From: Candidatus Eiseniibacteriota bacterium
GTDB taxonomy: Bacteria; Eisenbacteria; RBG-16-71-46
Assembly (NCBI GenBank): GCA_005893185.1
Contig: VBOS01000425.1
Coordinates: 1-5,589 of the forward strand
Length of the DNA: 5,589 nt
Direction of reading: 5' to 3'
Shown one piece after another: positions 1 through 5,450 of this stretch (the first letter of the stretch is position 1; every line of letters starts with the position of its first letter). The position numbers and the translations under genes are program-made. The notes beneath the pieces are model-generated. The model was given only the letters and a program-made list of their open reading frames with translations. It was not told the origin of the DNA and made no database searches.

Positions 1-253
1 TGCAGGGATTCATGTTCCGGCCGTAGCCCCAGCGCGGGTGGCGGAGCAGCCGCATGTACGCTTCGCCCTTCTCGCGCACCACGAGCGGAATCCCGAGCTC
101 ACCCGCCAGCGCCCGCACGTCGCTGCGGCAGGCGGTCGGGGACTCGAGATGGAGACCGATCACGTCGATCCCCTGCTCCAGCAGGAGCCTGGCTGCGAGC
201 GCGCTGTCCAGCCCGCCCGAGAGCAGCCCTAAGGCGCGAATCCGGGTCGTCAT
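1..253 (-). CDS. PP-loop ATPase, ThiI-like/tRNA-thiolation type (N-terminal part, cut by window edge)
   Basis: Translating the minus strand from the ATG whose complement is at 251-253 gives 84 residues before the window ends. Residues 5-11 form a hydrophobic strand leading into SGGLDS at 12-17, the PP-loop that binds ATP in the adenine-nucleotide alpha-hydrolase superfamily. A second strand (DVIGLHLESP, about 30-39) follows, and GYGRNMNPC lies at 76-84. That last motif is typical of a ThiI/MnmA-related family usually annotated as tRNA thiouridylase or ThiI domain protein; such enzymes adenylate a tRNA base before sulfur transfer. C84 may be the first of a cysteine pair, but the next residues lie outside the window. 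The start fits the family because the PP-loop follows within about a dozen residues, although no strong Shine-Dalgarno sequence precedes it. The gene is divergent from the kinase gene. The exact substrate cannot be told from this part, so no symbol is given. Confidence 0.85.
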   Translation of the reverse strand, partial: MTTRIRALGLLSGGLDSALAARLLLEQGIDVIGLHLESPTACRSDVRALAGELGIPLVVREKGEAYMRLLRHPRWGYGRNMNPC

Positions 254-354
254 CGTGCAGCGGAGATTGCGGATTCGGCCCCGCGATCGCAAGCGCTCGG
301 ACGCAGGCGCCTGGATGCAGCGACGGGCGGGCCATCCCGAATCGTGCGGCGAGG

Positions 355-366
355 GGCTCATGAGCC
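355..366. promoter_or_regulatory. 12-bp perfect palindrome, possible operator
   Basis: GGCTCATGAGCC is a perfect 12-bp palindrome near the middle of the divergent intergenic region. A dimeric regulator could bind such a site and control both neighbours. A 12-bp palindrome can occur by chance, no second copy was seen in the window, and no matching regulator family is recognised. Confidence 0.2.
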
Positions 367-481
367 GCCGGGTTCAGCGCGGGCGTTCTCCGACCGATAA
401 CCGGTGCGACCGAAAGGCCGCGGCTCGCGGACCCCTTATATCCGCGGCGGCGGACGCCCGCGCGCAAGCGCTGCCGGATCC

Positions 482-488
482 GGAGGGG
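482..488 (+). promoter_or_regulatory. Ribosome binding site that decides the kinase start
   Basis: GGAGGGG lies three bases before the ATG at 492; its GGAG core has a spacing of about 6 nt. This is the best Shine-Dalgarno match upstream of any in-frame ATG of the kinase frame (others at 54, 315 and 360). It supports a start at 492 over the longer open frame. Confidence 0.6.
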
Positions 489-491
489 CCC

Positions 492-2870
492 ATGTCGTTT
501 CGTTGGTGCTCGGAGTTCGTGCGTACGGGATGCGTGCTTCCGCCGCTCGCGATGCTGCCCGCCCGCCACTTCGCCGAGCGCGCGGGCGGCGCGGGCGGCG
601 CGGAGAAGACCCGCGACCTCGAGACCGACCTGCGCCAGTTCTTCGCGGGCACGGCCGACCCGCTCCTGGTGCTGGACTCGAGCCTGCGCGTGTCGGCGAT
701 CAACGCAGCCGCCTGCCGCTACCTCGCGACGACGGTCGAGGTCGCGATGAACGCCCCGGCCCTCGAGATCAAGATGCTGGCGCGGCTGCTCGCAGCTGCG
801 AGCCTGCCCGAGCGCCAGATCGCGAGCGCCCAGGCGGTGCGCACCGAAGTCTCGATCCCGGACGCCGAGGGACGGCCGATCCAGTGCCGCATCGAGGTCC
901 TGCCGCTGGCGGGCGGGGCCACGCTCGTCCACATCGAGGACACGACCGCCCTGCTCAAGGCCCGGCGCGCGCTCGAATCCTCCGAGGCCACGCACAAGGC
1001 GGTGGTCGAAGCCCGACCCGAGACGACGTGGAGCATGGCGCTCCCCGAGGAGCGCCTGCTCGATGTGAGCGGCTCGGTGGAGCGCATGTTCGGCCACCAG
1101 CCCGCCGACTTCCGCCGGCGGCCCGAGCTGTGGGAGGAGCTGGTGCACCCAGCGGACCGCGAGCGCGTGCGCGGCGAATTCCGTCGCGGTCTCGCCAGCG
1201 CACGCCCGTTCGAGATTCACTTCACCGGGATCCACAAGGATCGCCACGACCTGCCGTCGCTGGTCGACCGCGTCGTGCCGGTCGTGGACGCGAACGGATG
1301 GATGGAGCGCTGCGAGGGCGCGATCGAGGATCGCAGCCAGGCGCGGCGCCTCGAGTCGCAGCTGCGCGGAGCCGAGATGCAGCTCCGGAACGTCCTCGAA
1401 GCCGTGGCCTCCGGCGTCCTGGTGGTGGGCGAAGGACCGCACGGCCCCGAGGTCGCGGTGTGCAACCGTCGCTTCGCCCAGTTCGTGGGGCTCGACGCGC
1501 CGATCGCGCCCGGCACGCCCATCGATCGCGCGCCGCGCGAATTGCGCCGGCTGCTCGTGCGCGAGGAGAAGCCCGGCGACTTGAGCCGCCACCTGACATC
1601 GGAGGACGTGAGCGACGGCATCATCGAGCTCGACCAGCCGCACCGCGTGCTCCACCGCTACACCGCTCCGCTGCGCGACGCGCACGGTGCGGTCTCGGGC
1701 CGGCTCTTGATCCTCGAGGACGCGACCCCGGCCTGGATGCTCCAGCGGCGGCTCACCCACGCCCAGAAGATGGAGAGCATGGGCCGGCTCGCAGGCGGCG
1801 TCGGCCACGACTTCAACAACCTGATGGGAGCTGTGCTGGGCTTCGCCGCGCTGCTCCTCGAGGCCACGCCCGAGAACGATCCGCGGCGCGAGCCGCTCGA
1901 CCACATCCTGGGGGCCACGAGCCAGGCGTCGAAGCTCGCGGGCGCCCTGCTGGCGTTCAGCCGCGAGTCCCGCTTCGAGCGCGTGCCCGTCACGCTCAAC
2001 CGCGTGATCGAGGATTCGTACTCGCTCTTGCGCAGCGGCCTCGACCCGGCGATCTCGATCGAGCTGGCGCTCGATCCGGCGCTCCCCGCGCTGCTCGGCG
2101 ACGAGCTGCTGTTCCAGCAGATGATCGTGAACCTGGCGCTCGAGGCGAAGGAACGGCTGGGCCGCAGCGGCGTGCTGCGCATCGTGACCCGCACCCAGGA
2201 CGGACCGCCGCAGGGAGTTGCGGCGGCGGACGTCCGGCGCACCGTGTGCGTCGAGGTACAGGGCGTCCGGGAGCGCGAGGGCGGTCATGCGCCCGCACGC
2301 GTCGGCTCGCCGGAGGCCGCAGGGCTCGGGCTCTCGGCGGTCGAGGACATCGTGCGCGCCCACGGCGGATACGTCGAGACCAAGCACGAGCCCGACAGGA
2401 CCCGCTTCGTCGTGATGTTCCCGGTCACAGGCGTGGAGCGGACCCCCTTGCTCGTCCCCGAGGCCGCGACCGCGCACGGGCACGAGACGATCCTGGTGGT
2501 CGACGACGACGCCGGGCTGCGGCACCTCGCCAAGTCCGGGCTCCAGCAGCGCGGCTACGACGTGGTGCTGGCGGAGAGCGGCGACCGTGCGCTCGAGCTG
2601 CTGCGCGGCGACGCGCGAGCTGTGGACCTCGTCCTGCTCGACCTCGCGATGCCCGGGCTCCCGGGCGAGAAGGTGCTCGAAGCCGTGCGCCACATGCGCC
2701 CGGATCTGCCTGTGATCATCTCGAGCGGCTATTCGTCGGTCGAGAGCCAGTCGTCGTGGGTCGCCGCCGGCGCATCGGCCTTCGTCGGCAAGCCCTACCG
2801 CATCCAGGACCTCGCGCTCAAGATGCGGGAGGTGCTGGACCGCACGCGCACGACCCGGGGCGCAGCGTAG
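492..2870 (+). CDS. Soluble hybrid sensor histidine kinase, PAS-PAS-PAS-HisKA-degenerate HATPase-receiver
   Basis: 792 residues. Three PAS-like segments sit at about 43-152, 162-282 and 295-415. The second has the PAS_3-type HPADRERV (219-226) and a closing linker like that of PAS/PAC kinases. HisKA follows, with HDFNN at 439-443 and H439 as the expected phospho-acceptor. The ATP-binding domain (about 535-635) is eroded. The N-box reads NLALEAKERL, with E551 in place of the Mg-binding Asn. The D/G1 box has Q590 for Asp and lacks DxGxG. The phenylalanine-rich F-box is missing, and only GLGLS (611-615) remains of G2. The receiver (about 665-785) is intact: acidic D671-D673, phospho-acceptor D717 in LLDLAMPG, S744/S745 and K767. 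No signal peptide or membrane helix is visible, so it is probably cytoplasmic. The start at 492 was chosen for its ribosome binding site. It may act in a phosphorelay with a partner kinase, or as a phosphatase or scaffold. The family call is firm; loss of kinase activity is inferred. Confidence 0.9.
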   Translation: MSFRWCSEFVRTGCVLPPLAMLPARHFAERAGGAGGAEKTRDLETDLRQFFAGTADPLLVLDSSLRVSAINAAACRYLATTVEVAMNAPALEIKMLARLLAAASLPERQIASAQAVRTEVSIPDAEGRPIQCRIEVLPLAGGATLVHIEDTTALLKARRALESSEATHKAVVEARPETTWSMALPEERLLDVSGSVERMFGHQPADFRRRPELWEELVHPADRERVRGEFRRGLASARPFEIHFTGIHKDRHDLPSLVDRVVPVVDANGWMERCEGAIEDRSQARRLESQLRGAEMQLRNVLEAVASGVLVVGEGPHGPEVAVCNRRFAQFVGLDAPIAPGTPIDRAPRELRRLLVREEKPGDLSRHLTSEDVSDGIIELDQPHRVLHRYTAPLRDAHGAVSGRLLILEDATPAWMLQRRLTHAQKMESMGRLAGGVGHDFNNLMGAVLGFAALLLEATPENDPRREPLDHILGATSQASKLAGALLAFSRESRFERVPVTLNRVIEDSYSLLRSGLDPAISIELALDPALPALLGDELLFQQMIVNLALEAKERLGRSGVLRIVTRTQDGPPQGVAAADVRRTVCVEVQGVREREGGHAPARVGSPEAAGLGLSAVEDIVRAHGGYVETKHEPDRTRFVVMFPVTGVERTPLLVPEAATAHGHETILVVDDDAGLRHLAKSGLQQRGYDVVLAESGDRALELLRGDARAVDLVLLDLAMPGLPGEKVLEAVRHMRPDLPVIISSGYSSVESQSSWVAAGASAFVGKPYRIQDLALKMREVLDRTRTTRGAA

Positions 2871-2891
2871 TCGCTTCTTCCCCGTCGCGAA

Positions 2892-2920
2892 TTGCCGGCT
2901 CGTGGGATCCCGGATAGTGT
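2892..2920 (+). promoter_or_regulatory. Weak candidate promoter for the membrane-protein/methyltransferase cluster
   Basis: TTGCCG (2892-2897) and TAGTGT (2915-2920) are 17 bp apart in the 62-bp gap after the kinase, giving about four and three of six matches to the sigma-70 consensus. Transcription would begin only a few bases before the ATG at 2933. Read-through from the kinase is equally possible because no terminator hairpin is evident in the gap. Confidence 0.15.
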
Positions 2921-2932
2921 CGCGGGGTCGCC

Positions 2933-3352
2933 ATGCACATCCCACCCTTCAGCATCTTCTCGGCTGTGAGCGAGCTGTTCGTCACCGCCGGCGTGGTCTA
3001 CGTCATCGCCCGCAACTGGCGTCGGCGCCCCTTCCCGCTCGGATTGTTCCTGGCGGTCGCGGTGTTCGAGGCGTGCGTGAACGTGTTCTACATGGCGACG
3101 CGGACGGCGCGCGCAGCGGCCGGGACGGAGGCGCTCGGCACCGGGATGAAGATCGCATTCGCGGCCCACGGTCTGCTCTCGCTCATGGCCTATCTGGTCT
3201 TCGTCGTGCTCGGCGTGATCGCGTGGCAGGAGCAGCGTGCGGGCCGCTACTTCTTCCGCGAGCGGCCCGCCCTCACCTGGACCTTCGCGGTGGCGTGGGC
3301 GATCAGCGTGGGCTCGGGCGAAGTGATGTTCGTCCTGCGCTACATGTGCTGA
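2933..3352 (+). CDS. Small four-helix membrane protein (DUF420-like topology)
   Basis: 139 residues with four hydrophobic segments at about 7-26, 35-54, 73-97 and 113-135. Basic clusters R27-R32 and the 101-112 loop (RAGRYFFRERP) fall between helices 1-2 and 3-4. By the positive-inside rule both termini should then face the periplasm. Charged or polar residues buried in helices (E14, E46, H79, E130) suggest a function beyond a structural one, such as cofactor, metal or proton handling. Length, helix spacing and the His in helix 3 resemble DUF420-type proteins linked to heme-copper oxidases, but this is a topology likeness, not a recognised motif match, and the function is unknown. The ATG at 2933 follows GGGG at 2924-2927, a weak ribosome binding site. 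The stop overlaps the start of the next gene (GTGCTGA), indicating translational coupling. The protein ends in Cys139. Confidence 0.75.
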   Translation: MHIPPFSIFSAVSELFVTAGVVYVIARNWRRRPFPLGLFLAVAVFEACVNVFYMATRTARAAAGTEALGTGMKIAFAAHGLLSLMAYLVFVVLGVIAWQEQRAGRYFFRERPALTWTFAVAWAISVGSGEVMFVLRYMC

Positions 3353-3840
3353 CCTTGGCCGCTCCCCACGCCGGCACTGTCGTTTCGATCGCCGAGCTGC
3401 GGGCGCGCCGCCTGCGCGCGCCTCTCCTGCTCACGCTCTGGGGACTGCTCGCGCTCGAGGCAGCCGGCGGGTTCGTCATCTTCGTCGCGCGCCTGGCCGC
3501 CGGCAGCACGCCGGGCGAGGCGCTGCACGTGGCGGCGGGCGTGGCGCTCACGATCGTCTACGTCGTCTACCAGTGGCGCCACTGGCTGCGCGTGCGGCCG
3601 CAGCGCGGGCTTCACTTCGTGGTCGGCGTCCTCGCGGCGTTCTCCATGGCGCTCGCCAATCTCACCGGTCTCGCCCTGGGCTTCGTGTGGTGGCGCGACC
3701 GGGTCGTCGGACACGCAACCGCCGCCGGCTACCCTCCCTCCCTCTCGGCGGTCCACAACATCGGGAGTATGCTGGTGCTCACGTTCGCGGGTGCGCACAT
3801 CGCGGCTGTGCTGATGCGCGACCGCCGCCTGAACCCTTGA
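3346..3840 (+). CDS. Four-helix membrane protein, putative b-type cytochrome-like (DUF4405-like)
   Basis: 164 residues from a GTG start at 3346 that overlaps the upstream stop as GTGCTGA; a TTG at 3355 is the only close alternative and no ATG is available before the hydrophobic core. Helices lie at about 25-47, 59-77, 90-114 and 133-156. Arg-rich ends and the 78-87 loop (RHWLRVRPQR) place both termini in the cytoplasm. Histidines sit at helix ends: H61 (start of helix 2, periplasmic side), H79 and H90 (cytoplasmic side of helices 2-3), and H137 and H151, 14 residues apart in helix 4. H61/H137 and H151 with H79 or H90 could ligate two stacked b hemes. The pattern LHVAAG...YQWRHWLR resembles DUF4405/cytochrome-b-like membrane anchors. 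Heme binding and electron transfer are inferred; no partner reductase or dehydrogenase gene is visible. It is followed after 10 bp by the methyltransferase gene, consistent with one operon. Confidence 0.7.
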   Translation: MLTLAAPHAGTVVSIAELRARRLRAPLLLTLWGLLALEAAGGFVIFVARLAAGSTPGEALHVAAGVALTIVYVVYQWRHWLRVRPQRGLHFVVGVLAAFSMALANLTGLALGFVWWRDRVVGHATAAGYPPSLSAVHNIGSMLVLTFAGAHIAAVLMRDRRLNP

Positions 3841-3844
3841 GGAG
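3840..3844 (+). promoter_or_regulatory. Ribosome binding site of the O-methyltransferase
   Basis: AGGAG lies 6 nt before the ATG at 3851. Its first A is the last base of the preceding gene's TGA stop, so termination and re-initiation are likely coupled. Confidence 0.7.
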
Positions 3845-3850
3845 ATCGTC

Positions 3851-4501
3851 ATGTCCGATGTCTCGACCGAAGTCGGCAACGAGCACTTTCGCTATATCGC
3901 GGAGCGCACAACTCCCGAGGACGAGTTCCTCCGGGACTTGAAGAAGGCCGCGGCCGCGGCCGGCATCCCCTCGATCTGGATCGCGCCCGAGCAGGCGAGC
4001 TTCATGCGCATCCTGCTCAAGGCCGCGCGCGCCCGCGAAGTGGTCGAGGTCGGGACGCTGGCGGGCTACTCCGCGATCTCCATGGCGCGGGCGCTGCCCG
4101 CCGATGGACACGTGCGCACGATCGAGCTGGACCCGAAGCACGCGGAATTCGCCGAGCGCTGGATCGCGCGCTCGGACGTCGCGGGGCGCGTGCACGTGCT
4201 GCGCGGCGCGGGGATGGACGTGCTGCCAAAGCTGGCCGCGGACTCGGCCGACGCAGCGTTCCTCGACGCCGACAAGGCGAGCTACCCGCGCTACCTCACC
4301 GAGTGCCTGCGCATCGTGCGCAAGGGCGGCCTCATCATGGTGGACAACGCGTTCGCCTTCGGCCAGCTCCTCGACCCGAAGGCCACCGACCGCGAGGTCC
4401 CAGCTGTGCGCGCGTTCAACGATCACATGGCGAAGGTGCGCGAGCTGGAGAGCGTGATCGTCCCCCTCGGCGACGGACTGTGGGTGGGCGTGAAGCGCTG
4501 A
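3851..4501 (+). CDS. Cation-dependent class I SAM O-methyltransferase (Methyltransf_3, COMT/caffeoyl-CoA type)
   Basis: 216 residues, the usual length of the bacterial Methyltransf_3 family, which transfers methyl from S-adenosylmethionine to a hydroxyl of a catechol-like substrate using a divalent cation. Motif I reads VVEVGTLAGYSA (64-75). The acidic ribose-binding residue is E92 in TIELD. FLDADK (137-142) supplies metal ligand D139 and a lysine, K142, at the catalytic-base spacing of COMT (Asp+3). GGLIMVDNAF (159-168) supplies D165 and N166, the other two expected metal ligands. The N-terminal PEQASFM (46-52) also fits the family. No signal peptide is seen, so it is cytoplasmic. All key residues appear present, so it should be active, but the substrate is unknown. 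Candidates are catechols, quinol-pathway or secondary-metabolite phenolics. It is last in the three-gene cluster and its stop codon lies inside a bidirectional hairpin. Confidence 0.92.
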   Translation: MSDVSTEVGNEHFRYIAERTTPEDEFLRDLKKAAAAAGIPSIWIAPEQASFMRILLKAARAREVVEVGTLAGYSAISMARALPADGHVRTIELDPKHAEFAERWIARSDVAGRVHVLRGAGMDVLPKLAADSADAAFLDADKASYPRYLTECLRIVRKGGLIMVDNAFAFGQLLDPKATDREVPAVRAFNDHMAKVRELESVIVPLGDGLWVGVKR

Positions 4502-4522
4502 GCGGGCAGCGGCCCGCTCAGT
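4497..4522. terminator. Bidirectional hairpin between convergent genes, containing both stop codons
   Basis: A perfect 10-bp stem (CTGAGCGGGC at 4498-4507 pairing with 4512-4521) plus a G-T wobble (4497/4522) encloses the 4-nt loop AGCG. The left arm includes the TGA of the methyltransferase (4499-4501) and the right arm includes the complement of the TGA of the minus-strand gene (4518-4520). No T-tract follows on either strand, so it is not a classical intrinsic terminator. It may stop transcription as a strong GC hairpin, with Rho, or protect 3' ends. Confidence 0.6.
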
Positions 4523-5207
4523 CCCGGAACCGCCGCTTCACGGCCCCCCAGCTCATGGGCCGCACCGGCGTTGTGACGCTGTCGAGAACGGTCTCGGCCG
4601 CCGTGAAGACGAAGTCGCCACCCGAGTCCAGGTTCCCGTTGGCTGCGTTGCCGGCACAATAGAAGAGGGCGGAGTCCTGGGGCGTCGCGGGCGCCTGCCA
4701 CGAGAACGTCCACTCGACCGGGCTCGAGATGCCATTGCGGACCCCGTTCGCTGTGTGCTGGACGTACCAGCGCGAGGCCAGATCGGAGCGGTCGCCGCTC
4801 GCGCCGGAGACGATCTGGAGCGTGTCGGGATCGTCGAGCACGAACGTGCCGCAGCCCTCGCCGTCCGAGGCGCGGACCGCTGTGAGCTCGAAGCCCCAGT
4901 CGCGATCGAGGAAGACCTTGGTCGAGTCGGTCGAGATGCGCACGTGGATCCGATACGTCTGCCCGGGCGCGTAGGCCCGAGGGAGGCCCAGGATCTCGAC
5001 CGATCCTCCGGGCGTGTTGAGGTTGTTCCAATCGAAGTTGAGGTGGCATAGCGTGCAGTTGAGCTCGGCCGCCTTCGAGCGGATCGCGGGCGCGCCTGTG
5101 ACCGAGGGGATCGGACCGTGCTCGGAAAGGACGCCGCCTCCCAGGGCGAGCGAGACGCCCGCGGCCAGCGCCAACACGGGGATGATGTAGACGACTCTCA
5201 GGCGCAT
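4518..5207 (-). CDS. Exported choice-of-anchor V domain protein with one CxxCH heme motif
   Basis: 229 residues. The N-terminus (MRLRVV then a hydrophobic run to about residue 24) is a Sec-type signal peptide. A short linker (TGAPAIRSKAAELN) leads to CTLCH at 51-55, a c-type heme attachment motif with C51, C54 and proximal ligand H55. The beta-sandwich domain (about 66-203) carries family hallmarks: GGSVEILGLP, YAPGQTYRIHVR, WGFELTA, YVQHTANG, WTFSWQAP and FYCAGNAANGN. C119 and C184 could form a disulfide in the periplasm. No C-terminal membrane anchor follows; the protein ends in a short basic tail, WGAVKRRFRD. The likely role is an extracytoplasmic monoheme, possibly electron-carrying or surface-attached protein, but no function is established for this family as far as I know. 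The start is supported by GGAG 5 nt upstream. It converges with the methyltransferase gene. Confidence 0.88.
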   Translation of the reverse strand: MRLRVVYIIPVLALAAGVSLALGGGVLSEHGPIPSVTGAPAIRSKAAELNCTLCHLNFDWNNLNTPGGSVEILGLPRAYAPGQTYRIHVRISTDSTKVFLDRDWGFELTAVRASDGEGCGTFVLDDPDTLQIVSGASGDRSDLASRWYVQHTANGVRNGISSPVEWTFSWQAPATPQDSALFYCAGNAANGNLDSGGDFVFTAAETVLDSVTTPVRPMSWGAVKRRFRD

Positions 5208-5212
5208 AGGGA

Positions 5213-5216
5213 CTCC
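5213..5216 (-). promoter_or_regulatory. Ribosome binding site of the CxxCH protein
   Basis: On the minus strand GGAG is followed by TCCCT and then the ATG (5207-5205), a spacing of 5 nt. It supports the start placed just before the basic signal-peptide N-region. Confidence 0.6.
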
Positions 5217-5242
5217 ATCGGCATGCCGCCGGTCCCGCTGCA

Positions 5243-5387
5243 GGGGCCGAGGCTCCGCTTGAAAACGCCCGATCGCTGCGTTGCGCAGTCGGCTCCTCGC
5301 TCCAAAGTGGCCTGAAGGTCACATTTCCGCTCGTCGCTCGACCGCGACGCCTTACCCCCGGCCGTTTTCAAACGGAGCCTTGGACCC
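5243..5387. repeat. 145-bp structured inverted-repeat element (REP/MITE-like, or a structured leader)
   Basis: The two ends form an imperfect inverted repeat. Positions 5243-5271 match the reverse complement of 5359-5387 at 25 of 29 positions, with the blocks AGGCTCCG and TTGAAAACG fully conserved. Between the arms are three smaller hairpins: CTGCG/CGCAG with a 3-nt loop (5276-5288), GTGGCC/GGTCAC with a 4-nt loop and one wobble (5307-5322), and CGTCGC/GCGACG with a 6-nt loop (5332-5349). The whole can fold as a long closing stem with three inner stems. No transposase gene or clear target-site duplication is seen. The element lies between two minus-strand genes and ends 35 bp before the start of the CxxCH protein gene, so it could be a dispersed palindromic repeat, a small non-autonomous mobile element or a transcribed leader. 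Other copies cannot be checked from one window. Confidence 0.65.
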
Positions 5388-5406
5388 AAGAGCTTACGCA
5401 ATCGAT

Positions 5407-5428
5407 AAGAGCTACCGAAGTAGCCCTC
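5407..5428 (-). terminator. Rho-independent terminator of the S9 peptidase gene, UUCG tetraloop
   Basis: Read on the minus strand, GAGGGCTAC and GTAGCTCTT pair over 9 bp (two of them G-U) around a TTCG loop closed by C-G, the exceptionally stable UUCG tetraloop common in bacterial terminators. The stem starts 22 bp after the peptidase stop codon. The following tract (ATCGATTG) is only moderately T-rich, so efficiency is uncertain. Confidence 0.55.
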
Positions 5429-5450
5429 GCGCTTCTCCCCGGACCAGGTC

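Larger units (their letters stand above)
254..491. other. Divergent intergenic region, probable promoters for both flanking genes
   Basis: These 238 bp separate the divergent PP-loop and kinase genes, so both promoters should lie here. The plus frame of the kinase stays open through the region, but no similarity to a known domain is visible in that translation and the composition is low-complexity Arg/Ala-rich, as expected of a random open frame in GC-rich DNA. The most AT-rich spot is CCTTATATCC (434-443), a plausible -10 region for the kinase, but no convincing -35 lies 16-18 bp upstream. Two perfect palindromes are present: 355-366 (listed separately) and CCGGATCCGG at 474-483, which overlaps the kinase ribosome binding site. 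No RNA gene is recognised. Confidence 0.5.

Noticed and set aside
474..483. CCGGATCCGG palindrome overlapping the kinase ribosome binding site as a translational control hairpin
   Set aside because: A 10-bp palindrome without a loop cannot form a stable intramolecular hairpin and is likely chance in GC-rich DNA.
54..491. Extension of the kinase to an upstream ATG at 54, 315 or 360
   Set aside because: The 54 start would overlap the divergent PP-loop gene, the added sequence has no recognisable domain, and the good ribosome binding site is at 482-488.
99..2945. A 948-codon open frame on the minus strand opposite the kinase
   Set aside because: Its translation is rich in Arg, Ala, His and Gly with no domain or motif, while the plus strand encodes clear PAS, HisKA and receiver motifs. 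It is a GC-rich antisense shadow.
2902..3345. Treating 2902-3840 as a single 312-residue protein or as a frameshifted fusion of the two membrane proteins
   Set aside because: In its first half this frame gives Arg-rich nonsense, while the 2933 frame gives four clean helices ending at a proper stop. The GTG at 3346 gives a second complete four-helix protein. Overlapping separate genes explain the data better than a frameshift.
3340..3879. 179-codon open frame on the minus strand opposite the second membrane protein
   Set aside because: Highly charged low-complexity translation with no motif; shadow of the plus-strand gene.
4423..5322. 299-codon minus-strand open frame overlapping the CxxCH protein gene
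   Set aside because: It is out of frame with the gene that shows a signal peptide, CxxCH and family motifs; its translation is Arg/Pro-rich with no domain.
5198..5401. Small open frames across the inverted-repeat element on both strands as real peptides
   Set aside because: They consist of the structured repeat itself read in different frames and have no convincing start context. The palindromic structure explains this region better than coding.
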